Both the position numbers and the translations under genes were made by a program. The notes under the pieces are model-generated. The model was given only the letters and a program-made list of their open reading frames with translations, was not told the DNA's origin and did no database searches. A stretch of 37,916 nucleotides of DNA from a virus, in IMG/VR virus record IMGVR_UViG_3300012349_000011, positions 1-37,916 of that record; one strand, 5' to 3'. Below, one piece after another: positions 18,147 to 25,511 of the stretch; within the stretch, counting starts at the first letter, position 1; each line of letters opens with the position of its first letter.

Positions 18147-18159
18147 ACGGCAACTTTAC

Positions 18160-18188
18160 TTGCGACGAACCGGGCAGCGGCGTAAAGT
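18160..18188 (+). promoter_or_regulatory. Rightward promoter candidate for the replication operon
   Basis: TTGCGA (18160-18165), a 17-base spacer and TAAAGT (18183-18188). Transcription would begin near 18195, at the foot of a hairpin ACCTGAG-TTG-CTCAGGT (18196-18212). That hairpin could stabilise the mRNA 5' end. The first gene follows with an AGGGG ribosome site. Confidence 0.5.
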
Positions 18189-18237
18189 GGATGTTACCTG
18201 AGTTGCTCAGGTACTCCAACTGAATAGGGGTGAGACA

Positions 18238-19110
18238 GTGCCCGACTTCCTAAGCCATAGTCAGCTTCAGACCCTTAAGGACTGTGGAGAGAAGTACCGT
18301 TTGAAGTACATAGAGCGTGCACAACCGCAACCTAGTGCTGCTGCTATCGGTGGAACAGCTATCCATGCTGCTACTGATGCTATTGATCGTATGATTCTAA
18401 TAGGTCACAACGACTATGAGGAGTTAGCCCGAGCGGGTGCTTGGGAAGCTAATAATTCTATTGGTGATTCGTTGCAAGAGGTACAGGAGAAGTCTCCTGA
18501 TTATGTAGATCCTGCTACTTGGCATACGTATGGTCGTTGGACCAGGCAATGGCCACATGGGCAAGACCTGGCCTGGTTTCAGAAGGTTGCAATTCCTGCT
18601 GGGATTAACAACTACATCCGTTGGCGTTCTACTACTGTGGATCTTGTACCCTGGGATGCCCCTGACTTCGGCCCAGCTATCGAATTACCGTTCGAGACTA
18701 CGATCTTCGATCGTCCTGTTCATGGCAAGATTGACCGCATCTTCCAGTCCACAAGCAATGGCGCTCTTGTTCTATTGGATATCAAGAATGGCCCTAAGCC
18801 TAAGAACAGTGCTCAGCTAGGAACATATGCCAACGCTATGCGAACGGCATATCCTGATCTGACCTTCCGTTGGGGTACATTCCTGACTGGTTTGAAGTAT
18901 GATCCAAACAACCCCAAGCTAAAGACTAAGGCTGCCAAGCTCACGCTACCTATTGACTTAGACTACTGGACAGAGGATCGTCTAGCTCGTGCGAACGTCC
19001 ATGCAATCTTTGCAATCGAGAACGGAATATTCATCCCTAACCCTGGGGAGCAGTGCCAGCACTGCACCTTTACGAAGTCCTGTGACTTCTACCAAGCAGC
19101 GCTAGTATAG
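18238..19110 (+). CDS. RecB/Cas4-like PD-(D/E)XK nuclease with Fe-S cysteines
   Basis: 290 residues, GTG start, with AGGGG seven bases upstream. It opens with the FLSHSQLQTLKDC motif of RecB-family nucleases. The active site is visible as His43 (GGTAIHA), Glu149, Asp166 (GKIDRIF), Asp181-Lys183 (LLDIKNG) and Gln193/Tyr197. Cys16 plus Cys273, Cys276 and Cys282 (QCQHCTFTKSC) reproduce the one-plus-three cysteine pattern that holds a 4Fe-4S cluster in Cas4/AddB-type exonucleases. It probably trims DNA ends for recombination-dependent replication. First gene of the replication operon. Confidence 0.85.
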   Translation: MPDFLSHSQLQTLKDCGEKYRLKYIERAQPQPSAAAIGGTAIHAATDAIDRMILIGHNDYEELARAGAWEANNSIGDSLQEVQEKSPDYVDPATWHTYGRWTRQWPHGQDLAWFQKVAIPAGINNYIRWRSTTVDLVPWDAPDFGPAIELPFETTIFDRPVHGKIDRIFQSTSNGALVLLDIKNGPKPKNSAQLGTYANAMRTAYPDLTFRWGTFLTGLKYDPNNPKLKTKAAKLTLPIDLDYWTEDRLARANVHAIFAIENGIFIPNPGEQCQHCTFTKSCDFYQAALV

Positions 19111-19118
19111 GAGAGATA

Positions 19119-19550
19119 ATGGCTGAACAGGAAATGGCCTACAGTGTTACTAAGAGTTTTCATACTATTCGTGGTACTGATCCAGATAATTTCAGGACCA
19201 ATGTAGAAGCGATGCTAGGAGAAGATACGTTCGATGCTATCAAGGCGTCATTCCAAGTCGCATTCGAGATCCCAGACAGCATGGCTGAAGCTGAAAGTAA
19301 CGCCAAGGAAGGACTCCCAGGTACGGAAAGGTCTGACTATAAGAAAGCAGAACAACCAAAGTCCAAGTTCCAAAAGGGTGAAGAACCGCCTCCTACCGTA
19401 GAATATCCTGGTGATTGCCAGCATGGTCCTCGTGCTTACTTTAGCAAGAACCCTAGGGATGGTAGTCCTTGGCCTCGTTGGGAATGTGCACTTCCGTTCA
19501 CCCGAGAGAACAAGGCAGAACGTTGTCCTAACGTAAAGGTAGAGCGATGA
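19119..19550 (+). CDS. Putative Zn-binding, ssDNA-binding-like protein
   Basis: 143 residues with GGAGAG before the ATG. The N-terminal 70 residues resemble a small helical/beta domain. Residues 70-95 are a Lys/Pro-rich linker. The C-terminus CQHGPRAYF...PRWECALPF...AERCPNVKVE has three Cys and one His in a pattern I recall from actinophage proteins next to Cas4-like nucleases. It may be a recombination mediator or single-strand-binding protein. It overlaps the next gene (ATGA). Confidence 0.65.
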   Translation: MAEQEMAYSVTKSFHTIRGTDPDNFRTNVEAMLGEDTFDAIKASFQVAFEIPDSMAEAESNAKEGLPGTERSDYKKAEQPKSKFQKGEEPPPTVEYPGDCQHGPRAYFSKNPRDGSPWPRWECALPFTRENKAERCPNVKVER

Positions 19551-19732
19551 CCAGTAGATATGTTTGTCCCGAGTGTTATGCTTCGACAGATCCTCCTAAG
19601 CGTAACCAAGATGCACGGTGTCAAGCTTGCCGTGATGCATTGCCAGTAAACGGTAAGCCACAGGAGGATGAAGATGATCCTGTCCGGAACGAGGGAGATA
19701 GCAGCTTCGGCCCCAGCTATTCCATTACATAA
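19547..19732 (+). CDS. Small four-cysteine zinc-finger protein
   Basis: 61 residues starting inside the previous stop codon (ATGA). It has two CxxC pairs, YVCPECYA (Cys7, Cys10) and ARCQACRD (Cys25, Cys28), a compact zinc ribbon, then an acidic disordered tail. Its last 59 bases overlap the following ATPase gene in another frame, which is dense even for this genome. Confidence 0.65.
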   Translation: MTSRYVCPECYASTDPPKRNQDARCQACRDALPVNGKPQEDEDDPVRNEGDSSFGPSYSIT

Positions 19733-20450
19733 CACAGTCCTATCTCAATATGGAGTCAAGTTCCGTCGTGGTCAGTTTTCGATCGTTGCCGCAGCGCCAG
19801 GAGTCGGAAAGTCCGTCTTTGCTACCAACATTGTTCTTCATGCAGAAGCTGAATCAATGTATTGTAGCATTGACTCCGATGAATGGACTGTCATGCATCG
19901 TCTGCTTGGTGCTATTACCGGTGAGGATCTTGACGAGATCGACCGCAAGTTTAATGCAAGCCAGGTATGGGACGACTACTACAGTAAGAAACTGGTTGAA
20001 TATGGCAGCCATATCGATTGGTCTTTCAACCCAGCTGCCGACACAGATTACATTGTTAAACGTATCGAAGCCCACGATGCAGTATGGGGACAGTTACCAG
20101 AAATGATCGTAGTAGACAACATCATGGACATGACGACTGGCTCACATGAAGAGTTCGCAGAGCTACGTACCATCTGTCGATCTCTGCGTACGGTAGCTCG
20201 TGAGACAGACGCTCATATCATGGCATTGCACCATGTCAATGGTGAGAAAGAGAATGGTAATGTCCCGATCAACCTCAAGGATCTACAAGGGAAGTTAGGC
20301 AAGGCATCCGAGGTAGTCCTAGGGCTTAGTTTCTATGGTCAGGACAAGCTCTTGGTGACGGTTCCCAAGAACCGTGGTGGTAAGCGTGGATTGTATATCC
20401 ACTTACCAATCAATTACAGCACTGGTCAGATCGGAGGATTTAATGTCTAG
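19674..20450 (+). CDS. DnaB/RecA-like ATPase (replicative helicase-like)
   Basis: 258 residues from ATG 19674. An earlier ATG at 19668 directly abuts the AGGAGG (19662-19667), while 19674 has a workable six-base spacing. Walker A is AAPGVGKS (about residues 40-47), Walker B is MIVVDN (Asp148) and HIMALHHVNG is the sensor-like segment. The single RecA-type domain lacks the N-terminal DnaB primase-binding domain. It may be a short DnaB-like helicase or a RadA/KaiC-like recombination ATPase. Its position between nuclease and primase genes favours the helicase. Confidence 0.8.
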   Translation: MILSGTREIAASAPAIPLHNTVLSQYGVKFRRGQFSIVAAAPGVGKSVFATNIVLHAEAESMYCSIDSDEWTVMHRLLGAITGEDLDEIDRKFNASQVWDDYYSKKLVEYGSHIDWSFNPAADTDYIVKRIEAHDAVWGQLPEMIVVDNIMDMTTGSHEEFAELRTICRSLRTVARETDAHIMALHHVNGEKENGNVPINLKDLQGKLGKASEVVLGLSFYGQDKLLVTVPKNRGGKRGLYIHLPINYSTGQIGGFNV

Positions 20451-20628
20451 AGCACCTGTAATTGAGAGAGTGATTACCGTTCTGGCAGACTGGTTCAACG
20501 AGTGTGGTGAAGATGCACTCACTTGGGGCGAGGAGGAAATGTATCAAGATGCCGCAGGATTACTACTTGACATTCTCTATTTTTGGCGTACCGGAGAACT
20601 GCCCGATGAATACAAGGAACACCCATGA
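20443..20628 (+). CDS. Small acidic protein, unknown
   Basis: 61 residues from ATG 20443, preceded by GGAGG with five-base spacing and overlapping the ATPase end by eight bases. It is a helical acidic protein (WFNECGEDALTWGEEEMYQDAA). I do not recognise it. It is coupled to the next gene by ATGA. Confidence 0.65.
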   Translation: MSRAPVIERVITVLADWFNECGEDALTWGEEEMYQDAAGLLLDILYFWRTGELPDEYKEHP

Positions 20629-20780
20629 ACAAGACCGACCGAATCGGCGTGATCGCAGGCGGATGGGAATGGTCGCTAGTCGTCAACTCGGGCGCGTACC
20701 GCTTCACAAGAAAAGCCCTTCTAACTACACAGATTTCCTACCTCGTCGGTCGGCGTTTGACCGATACATACGAAAGGTGA
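20625..20780 (+). CDS. 51-residue protein, unknown
   Basis: ATG 20625 overlaps the upstream TGA (ATGA), and the gene ends immediately before the next ATG. The product begins MNKTDRIGVIAGGWEWSL and continues with a basic segment (RFTRKALL) and VGRRLTDTYER. The perfect junctions on both sides favour a real gene over a longer overlapping frame at 20504-20797. Confidence 0.6.
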   Translation: MNKTDRIGVIAGGWEWSLVVNSGAYRFTRKALLTTQISYLVGRRLTDTYER

Positions 20781-21011
20781 ATGAGCATCGTGCCTAGTTA
20801 CAAGACTATTGTTGCTCCAACTTCAGATAAGTTGAATCGTTTCTTTGAACTTCAGGACCTAGAAGAGTTCATTGATGAATGTTATGCAGCTGGTGCTGAT
20901 GCACGTTTCCGTGCTTCGATCAAGGGGAACCAATTGGAAATGGTCATGGAGGTTGATGCCAATGGTGAAGTTCGGCAACCTAAAGTACATGAACAGTATT
21001 TGGAATTCTGA
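20781..21011 (+). CDS. Small protein, unknown
   Basis: 76 residues directly after the previous stop. It is a mixed alpha/beta acidic protein (DLEEFIDECYAAGADARFRAS, then LEMVMEVDANGEV). It is coupled to the next gene (TGATG). No family is recognised. Confidence 0.65.
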   Translation: MSIVPSYKTIVAPTSDKLNRFFELQDLEEFIDECYAAGADARFRASIKGNQLEMVMEVDANGEVRQPKVHEQYLEF

Positions 21012-21355
21012 TGCCAACTCACCGCGTATCTAGAGGACGCAAGACTCAAGAACTCGTAGCTGAATACTTCCGTAAGAGAGGTTGGCCCGATGCACGGTCT
21101 AGTCCTGCTAGCATTCCTGGTAGGGATATTCTGCATATGCCTGGATTAGCACCAGAAATCAAGGCATCTAATGATAAGAACTTCTCAATGACCGGATCGT
21201 TGAAACAGGCTCGGGCTAATGCTGGTGACGATTTACCGTTCGTAATCTATCGTCCAAGAGGTTATGGTCCTGAGAAGATTGAGGATTGGGTTGTATTGAT
21301 AGACCTAGGTTGGTTCGTTAGCTTGCTGCACGACGGAGGATACAGCGATGAGTAA
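21011..21355 (+). CDS. Holliday-junction-resolvase-like PD-(D/E)XK nuclease
   Basis: 114 residues. The start SRGRKTQELVAEYFRKRGWPDA is the typical helix of Hjr/VRR-type endonucleases. It is followed by GRDILHMPGLAPEIKAS, giving the Asp ... Glu-x-Lys catalytic triad (about residues 39, 50, 52). The C-terminus contains RPRGYGPEKIEDWVVLIDL, the late strand of that fold. It probably resolves recombination or replication intermediates. It overlaps the MazG-like gene by eight bases. Confidence 0.7.
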   Translation: MPTHRVSRGRKTQELVAEYFRKRGWPDARSSPASIPGRDILHMPGLAPEIKASNDKNFSMTGSLKQARANAGDDLPFVIYRPRGYGPEKIEDWVVLIDLGWFVSLLHDGGYSDE

Positions 21356-21701
21356 CGATAGAATTTACCAGGAAATCTTGGAAGAGCGTTACCGTCAGAT
21401 TGAGAAGTGGGGTGAGCAACATCATCGACACAGTGAAGGCGTGGACTCGGTAAGCGAGTATGAGTTTTGGTCAGATATGGCAGAGAGGTACCGAAATCTG
21501 AATGATGTTAAGCATACTGACAGCTGGGATGATATACTTATGGAAGAGATCGCAGAGGCGTTTTCCGAACCTGATCTTGCTAAGCGTCGAGCGGAGTTGA
21601 TCCAATGCGCAGCGGTGATCTTCGCAGAAATCGAAGATATAGACATGCCGGGCCAACCTTTCCTATCAGAGACATTCTCGCAGAACTTGCCCCCAACGTA
21701 G
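21348..21701 (+). CDS. MazG-like nucleotide pyrophosphohydrolase-like protein
   Basis: 117 residues with a strong GGAGG upstream. The pattern EERYRQIEKWGEQHH (about 11-25), WDDILMEEIAEAF (60-72) and RRAELIQCAAVIFAEIEDID (80-99) reproduces the all-alpha NTP-PPase/MazG-like arrangement, with EExxE and E..D metal ligands. Such proteins may hydrolyse non-canonical nucleotides or modulate host signalling. The next gene starts 97 bases before its end in another frame. Confidence 0.7.
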   Translation: MSNDRIYQEILEERYRQIEKWGEQHHRHSEGVDSVSEYEFWSDMAERYRNLNDVKHTDSWDDILMEEIAEAFSEPDLAKRRAELIQCAAVIFAEIEDIDMPGQPFLSETFSQNLPPT

Positions 21702-21979
21702 AAGTACCTCAAAATGGTGGCGGTTGGATTAAGATGCATTGTCCGTTTCATGATGATACCCATACCAGCGCAGCCATCAATCATGAGGCTAATGTGTTCT
21801 ATTGCTTCACCTGTGGAATATCAGCGGGAGCTATTGGGTTGTTGATGCAACAGGAAGGACTTGATATAGGCGATGCTGTCACCAGAGCGGAAGCAATCAC
21901 TGGCACTAAAGGCCAACAGATACGCGAGCAACCTAGACGAAAGAGTTCTCTCCTATCTCGACTCACGTGGAATAACTAA
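21605..21979 (+). CDS. Primase zinc-finger protein (CHC2-type), N-terminal half of a split primase
   Basis: 124 residues. The ATG at 21605 has GGAG about seven bases upstream and lies inside the MazG-like gene. Cys46, His49, Cys67 and Cys70 (MHCPFHDDTHTSAAINHE ... FYCFTCG) form the CHC2 zinc finger that lets DnaG-type primases recognise template. The sequence continues with DAVTRAEAITG and a basic tail, then stops. The RNA-polymerase half is in the next gene, +1 frame, overlapping by 107 bases. The first 18 residues may be read from an atypical start. Confidence 0.8.
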   Translation: MRSGDLRRNRRYRHAGPTFPIRDILAELAPNVEVPQNGGGWIKMHCPFHDDTHTSAAINHEANVFYCFTCGISAGAIGLLMQQEGLDIGDAVTRAEAITGTKGQQIREQPRRKSSLLSRLTWNN

Positions 21980-22496
21980 GCAAGTAGCCAATATGTTTAA
22001 CCTAGGAACAGTACCGCAAGGTGATGACTATGCCGGACGACTTAGTATTCCTTATATGGTGCCTCACGAGGGATGTGTCGATATCAAGTACCGAACCTTG
22101 GGGGATGAGGGTAGCTCTAAGTACCTCAAAGAGCCGGGAGTTGGTTTGCATTTATTCAATGCGCAAGTGCTTAAGAACACGTCGCTCGCTATTCTCACTG
22201 AGGGTGAGTTGGATGCTATTTGTGTGCAAGCTTACTGCGGAATCCCTGCGGTTGCTTATCCGGGAACTGAAAGCTGGATGAGTGAGAAGAATGACTTCTG
22301 GCCTCTGTGCTTCGAGGGGGTTAGAAAGGTTATCGTCATAGCTGACGGTGACACACCGGGCCGCGTTGCAGCCCAAAAGGTAGCCGATACTATCGGTTGG
22401 TCAGCCCGAGTCGTTGACTTGGGAGACGGTATCGACGCTAATGAATACATTGCTTCACATGGTGAAGCAGCCTTTCGAGAAAGGATCATGAAGTAA
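21873..22496 (+). CDS. Primase TOPRIM protein, C-terminal half of a split primase
   Basis: 207 residues. Near the N-terminus is the RVLSYLDSRGITKQVANMF helix pair of DnaG-type primases. GRLSIPYMVPHEGCVDIKYRTL is the RNA-polymerase-domain entry. The TOPRIM fold follows, with Glu in LTEGELDAICV and the DxD in VIVIADGDTPGR. It carries no zinc finger; that lies in the overlapping upstream gene. The ATG at 21873 has only a weak AAGGA far upstream, so coupling or frameshifting may produce it. It overlaps the next ATG by one base. Confidence 0.8.
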   Translation: MLSPERKQSLALKANRYASNLDERVLSYLDSRGITKQVANMFNLGTVPQGDDYAGRLSIPYMVPHEGCVDIKYRTLGDEGSSKYLKEPGVGLHLFNAQVLKNTSLAILTEGELDAICVQAYCGIPAVAYPGTESWMSEKNDFWPLCFEGVRKVIVIADGDTPGRVAAQKVADTIGWSARVVDLGDGIDANEYIASHGEAAFRERIMK

Positions 22497-22810
22497 TGTT
22501 AGATTTGACTGAAGAGACTGCACACGCAGTATTCGAGAAGGCTCGTCAGGATATCACTTCCGAAGATTTGACTATTGACAACCTTGCAGTTGCTGCTCGC
22601 GCTACTGATGCTCTTCGTTACCGAGTAGTCGATGCTCTTACCAACACGCTTGCACAGGCTATCTATAGTGGAAAGTCTGACGATTATGTAGATGCAATTA
22701 CTGCTACCGGCGATGCAGTAGTAGAAGCTATGACAACTACCTCGCCAGAGGAACAGGAAGCAGTAAAGGCACTATTTGCACAACCAGAACAGGAGAATGA
22801 GAATGGCTAA
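22496..22810 (+). CDS. Small helical acidic protein, unknown
   Basis: 104 residues (TAATG coupling with the primase). All-helical, Ala/Asp/Glu-rich, with TIDNLAVAARATDALRYRVVDAL in the middle and a Glu-rich tail. No motif is recognised. A primase or helicase accessory role is suggested only by position. Confidence 0.65.
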   Translation: MLDLTEETAHAVFEKARQDITSEDLTIDNLAVAARATDALRYRVVDALTNTLAQAIYSGKSDDYVDAITATGDAVVEAMTTTSPEEQEAVKALFAQPEQENENG

Positions 22811-23153
22811 GTTTAAAGAGGGTGACAAGGTTCTTGTAGGAGGTAACCTCGTTGCTGAGATCGAGTATTACGATGACAATGAAGAGACCGGTGGTATGGT
22901 GGTCTACAAGGTAGAGTCTGGTGGCTCTGTCCGACATGCGACCGGTCGTACTGCTAACACTCGTTTGGAGAAGCTCCCTTCTTCCCGGAAGGATGAGGCT
23001 GCCGAGCTAGACGCTGTTATTGCTAGCGCTCATCCGACCGGCACTGGTGAGGCAGAACGCCCTGGGGAGACAGCAGAGGTTGGCAAGCTCCGTGTGATGG
23101 GCGAGCTTACCAACGACGATCACGGTAAGGCTTCAAACGAGTTCCAGAAGTAA
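22803..23153 (+). CDS. Small SH3-like N-terminal protein, unknown
   Basis: 116 residues from ATG 22803, preferred because AGGAG lies seven bases upstream. Residues 1-50 (KFKEGDKVLVGGNLVAEIEYYD ... GGMVVYKVESGGS in pattern) look like a small SH3/KOW-like beta barrel. A disordered Glu/Gly-rich C-terminal half follows. No catalytic motif is seen. Confidence 0.65.
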   Translation: MAKFKEGDKVLVGGNLVAEIEYYDDNEETGGMVVYKVESGGSVRHATGRTANTRLEKLPSSRKDEAAELDAVIASAHPTGTGEAERPGETAEVGKLRVMGELTNDDHGKASNEFQK

Positions 23154-23170
23154 GCTAGGAGTGGGCCTGG

Positions 23171-23227
23171 CATTTCATCACTAAGCCGGAAGGTCTTGAC
23201 AACCGAGCTATTCCCGCTGATGAAATG
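23171..23227 (+). promoter_or_regulatory. Large inverted repeat in the 5' region of the exonuclease gene
   Basis: CATTTCATCA (23171-23180) and TGATGAAATG (23218-23227) are perfect 10-bp complements with a 37-base loop. It sits in the 138-base gap between two replication genes, upstream of a tiny leader reading frame. No T-run follows, so it is more likely a regulatory or processing structure than a terminator. Confidence 0.5.
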
Positions 23228-23259
23228 GGAGCGTCAGACCAGGGAGACAGGAGGCAATG

Positions 23260-23295
23260 ATGGGAGCCTGTCATAAGAGAGAAGAGGTTCAATGA
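23260..23295 (+). CDS. Possible 11-residue leader peptide
   Basis: AGGAGG (23249-23254) lies five bases before ATG 23260 (a second ATG is at 23257). The peptide MGACHKREEVQ ends in an ATGA overlap with the exonuclease start. The ribosome site is partly enclosed in a hairpin GACAGG/CCTGTC (23246-23251 with 23267-23272). Translation could couple or gate expression of the exonuclease. It is too short for sequence evidence. Confidence 0.35.
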   Translation: MGACHKREEVQ

Positions 23296-24044
23296 ATGGC
23301 CCGCGCACCTTAATACTGGACATCGAAACCAGTCCCAATCTAGGTTACGTGTGGTCCCTATTCAATCAAAATATACATATGAATCAGCTGGTCGAGGCTT
23401 CACATGTCATGTGTTTTGCAGCCAAATGGCACGGTGACCATCCTATACAGTTCTATTCGGGTTTTCACCATGGACATGACAAGATGTTAGACAAAGCTTA
23501 TGCTTTAGTTGATGAAGCTGATATTGTAGTCCATTACAATGGACAGAAGTTTGATATGCGTCATCTAAACAGAGAATGGTGGCTTGCAGGTAAGAGTCCT
23601 CCGTCTCCTATTCAACAGGTAGACTTACTGAAAGTAGTTCGTAAAGTGTTCTACCTTCCAAGCAATAAGCTTGACTACGTAGCCTCACTAGAGGGTGAAG
23701 GGAAGTTAGACCATGGTGGATTTGAGTTATGGGTCAAGTGTCTACTCGGAGACGCAAAAGCTTGGTCGCTTATGCGTAGATACTGTAAGCAGGATGTACT
23801 TATCACCGAGCATAGGTATGATTCTATACGACCTTGGATTCCTAACCACCCACATATGGGACTGTTCTACGATGACAGCAAAGGGATACCTAGATGTTCT
23901 AATTGCGGTAGCGAGAACTTACAGAAACGGGGATTTGTTTATACAGGCTTGGGAAGGTATCAAAGGTATCGGTGCATGAATTGTGGCCATTGGTCACGTG
24001 GAGGTAAAGCAGAAGATCGAGTAGACGTGAGAGGAGCGAGCTAG
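23292..24044 (+). CDS. DEDD-type 3'-5' exonuclease with C-terminal zinc ribbon
   Basis: 250 residues. Exo I is LILDIETSPN (Asp10, Glu12), Exo II is HYNGQKFDMRHLN with its Asp near 88, and Exo III is YCKQDVLITEHRY with the Tyr/Asp pair near 164-168. Together they place it in the DnaQ-like/YprB-type RNase H-fold exonucleases. The C-terminus has a zinc ribbon: RCSNCGS (about 201-204) and RCMNCGH (about 227-230). With no polymerase in the window it may proofread in trans, process RNA primers or act in recombination. It overlaps the next GTG by one base. Confidence 0.8.
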   Translation: MNGPRTLILDIETSPNLGYVWSLFNQNIHMNQLVEASHVMCFAAKWHGDHPIQFYSGFHHGHDKMLDKAYALVDEADIVVHYNGQKFDMRHLNREWWLAGKSPPSPIQQVDLLKVVRKVFYLPSNKLDYVASLEGEGKLDHGGFELWVKCLLGDAKAWSLMRRYCKQDVLITEHRYDSIRPWIPNHPHMGLFYDDSKGIPRCSNCGSENLQKRGFVYTGLGRYQRYRCMNCGHWSRGGKAEDRVDVRGAS

Positions 24045-24658
24045 TGAGAGAGCTAACGTATGATCAAGCTATAGATACCATTCTCCCGCAAGCCGCTCGT
24101 GCAGCGGCACGTAAGTATCAACAATATGGGTTGACATTTGAGGATGCACAGCAAGAGATTTGGATTTGGCTTTATCGCACCGGTAGAGACGGACTAACTG
24201 GTGGAGAGCGAGTACGTAGGTGGCTTGAGCAATCTCCACAAAGACTGCTCAGCATTCGTAAGGCAATGGAACGCTACGCTAGTAATGAAGGGAAGGTGCT
24301 TAAGGCTGATGCGGTCGGGTACAAGGTCCACGACAACATTAGATACTCTGTGCCGATGGTTAAAGAGCTGCTATCGCTCGCTCTGGATGGGACCTTTGAT
24401 GGATCTCGGCCTCCTGATGGGGAATTCCATGGTACCTCTTGGTCAGAAGAGTTGGTCGCAATGGTCTCTGATATCCGGAGGGCTATTGAGCACTGCAAGA
24501 CGATGGATGCAAGAACCCTTGTGGACTTCCTAAACACAGAGGATTATGTAGGTCAACGACATGCCATATCCAATGTAACTGCACAAGCATTTACGGGAGA
24601 CACGGCAGAGAATGAGTTGGTAATGGGTGCTAAGTTGCACCAAAAGGAAGAACTATGA
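24044..24658 (+). CDS. Sigma-factor-region-2-like DNA-binding protein (tentative)
   Basis: 204 residues, GTG start overlapping the previous stop. Residues 15-50 (ARAAARKYQQYGLTFEDAQQEIW followed by IWLYRTG) closely follow the helix pattern of sigma70 region 2.1-2.2, where an aromatic/acidic helix contacts RNA polymerase. No clear region 4 is visible; the rest is helical with mixed charge. It could be a transcription modulator, or merely share the helix pattern. Confidence 0.5.
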   Translation: MRELTYDQAIDTILPQAARAAARKYQQYGLTFEDAQQEIWIWLYRTGRDGLTGGERVRRWLEQSPQRLLSIRKAMERYASNEGKVLKADAVGYKVHDNIRYSVPMVKELLSLALDGTFDGSRPPDGEFHGTSWSEELVAMVSDIRRAIEHCKTMDARTLVDFLNTEDYVGQRHAISNVTAQAFTGDTAENELVMGAKLHQKEEL

Positions 24659-24876
24659 ACAAGTTCATGATTACTGACGCTGCTAATGGGTTACAGCTTG
24701 TGCTTTCAAGCTCTGGTGGTTATGCTCCTGATATCATGAACGACCTTAAGAACAGAGCAATAGAGGGCTATAAGGAAGCACTCCATGCGGCAGTGCTGGA
24801 AGAGGATTTTGCAAAGTCTCTCAAAGAGAAGGGCGATGACGATGGAGACGACCCGCCAATCACTGTACCAGTCTAG
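24655..24876 (+). CDS. Small acidic-tailed protein, unknown
   Basis: 73 residues starting in the previous stop (ATGA). An N-terminal beta/helix region is followed by an Asp-rich tail (GDDDGDDPP). No recognised motif. It overlaps the next gene by about 40 bases. Confidence 0.6.
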   Translation: MNKFMITDAANGLQLVLSSSGGYAPDIMNDLKNRAIEGYKEALHAAVLEEDFAKSLKEKGDDDGDDPPITVPV

Positions 24877-25063
24877 AGCAGAGCTTGCTGCCAAGATTGA
24901 TTGGGAAGGTGGACCGGAGGAATTCCTGTTTGGCTATGGTTGCAGTCCGGAGGACATGCCAGACCAAGAACTAGAGGATTTAGTCAGAGAGATTTATGAT
25001 AAGGCTGCGCCGTTGTTAGACAAGTTTAGTGATGCGATCTCGGGGTTTTACAATGGCGTATGA
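24836..25063 (+). CDS. Small acidic protein, unknown
   Basis: 75 residues from ATG 24836, with an AAGGG ribosome site just upstream. Another ATG follows at 24842. Central WEGGPEEFLFGYGCSPEDMPDQ, then an acidic helix. Not recognised. It overlaps the DUF6378 gene by 11 bases. Confidence 0.6.
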   Translation: MTMETTRQSLYQSRAELAAKIDWEGGPEEFLFGYGCSPEDMPDQELEDLVREIYDKAAPLLDKFSDAISGFYNGV

Positions 25064-25511
25064 CGGTCCAGTGCCACCCATTATTTATGAAGATGTTAGT
25101 GGTGGTGTGACGGTGACGACACCTAAGGGTGCTATGCCTAGTCCACCTGTTCGTGCTGAGGTATTGGATGAAGCTAAGAACCTCACCACCGGCGATCGCA
25201 ACAAGGATTATGGCGATCCATTGCCCAACTTCCAAGACACTGCTGATCTGTTGACTGTTCAGTTTCGACATAAGTTCAAGGAAGGGGAACGCTTCACACC
25301 TTCAGACGTAGCTAAAATCATGGTGCATGTCAAAATGGCACGAATGATTAAGCGCAACAAGCGTGACAATTGGGTTGACATTGCAGGCTATGCTGGTTTA
25401 GGTGCTGAGTGTGACGTACGAGAGTCTGATGTGCCACCGTCAAAGAGAAAAGACCCATTTGAACCACGTGTCTTGCCGTGTGCGACCGGAAGGAAGCAGG
25501 TTTATCCGTGA
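25053..25511 (+). CDS. DUF6378 family protein
   Basis: 152 residues from ATG 25053. The stretch ITTGDRNKDYGDP-like (here LTTGDRNKDYGDPLPNF), followed by VAKIMVHVKMARMIK and KRDNWVDIAGYAGLGAE, is the signature of phage DUF6378 proteins, found near nucleotide-metabolism genes of many tailed phages. The conserved charged residues suggest a small all-alpha, MazG-like fold, but no activity is established to my knowledge. It is GTGA-coupled to the next gene. Confidence 0.8.
   Translation: MAYDGPVPPIIYEDVSGGVTVTTPKGAMPSPPVRAEVLDEAKNLTTGDRNKDYGDPLPNFQDTADLLTVQFRHKFKEGERFTPSDVAKIMVHVKMARMIKRNKRDNWVDIAGYAGLGAECDVRESDVPPSKRKDPFEPRVLPCATGRKQVYP

Larger units (their letters stand above)
17869..18157. other. 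Gene-free hub with hairpins between the lysis and replication operons
   Basis: No convincing CDS in about 370 bases (17869-18237). Hairpins: GGGAACC/GGTTCCC (17897-17903, 17909-17915), GATGGCCC/GGGCCATC (17939-17946, 17952-17959) and GTATGC/GCATAC (17969-17974, 17984-17989). All could lie on one leftward transcript from the promoter described at 18017-18044. Short reading frames on either strand here have no ribosome site. Confidence 0.6.

Noticed and set aside
20504-20797. 97-residue rightward frame across two small genes
   Set aside because: The alternative frames at 20443-20628 and 20625-20780 have exact coupling junctions; this frame has neither ribosome site nor coherent sequence.
23196-23224. 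TTGACA at 23196-23201 as a promoter
   Set aside because: No acceptable -10 box at 16-18 bases (GATGAA/ATGAAA only); the sequence is part of the loop of the large inverted repeat.
24044-24658. Firm call as a sigma factor
   Set aside because: Only a region-2-like helix pair is visible and no region 4; kept as tentative.
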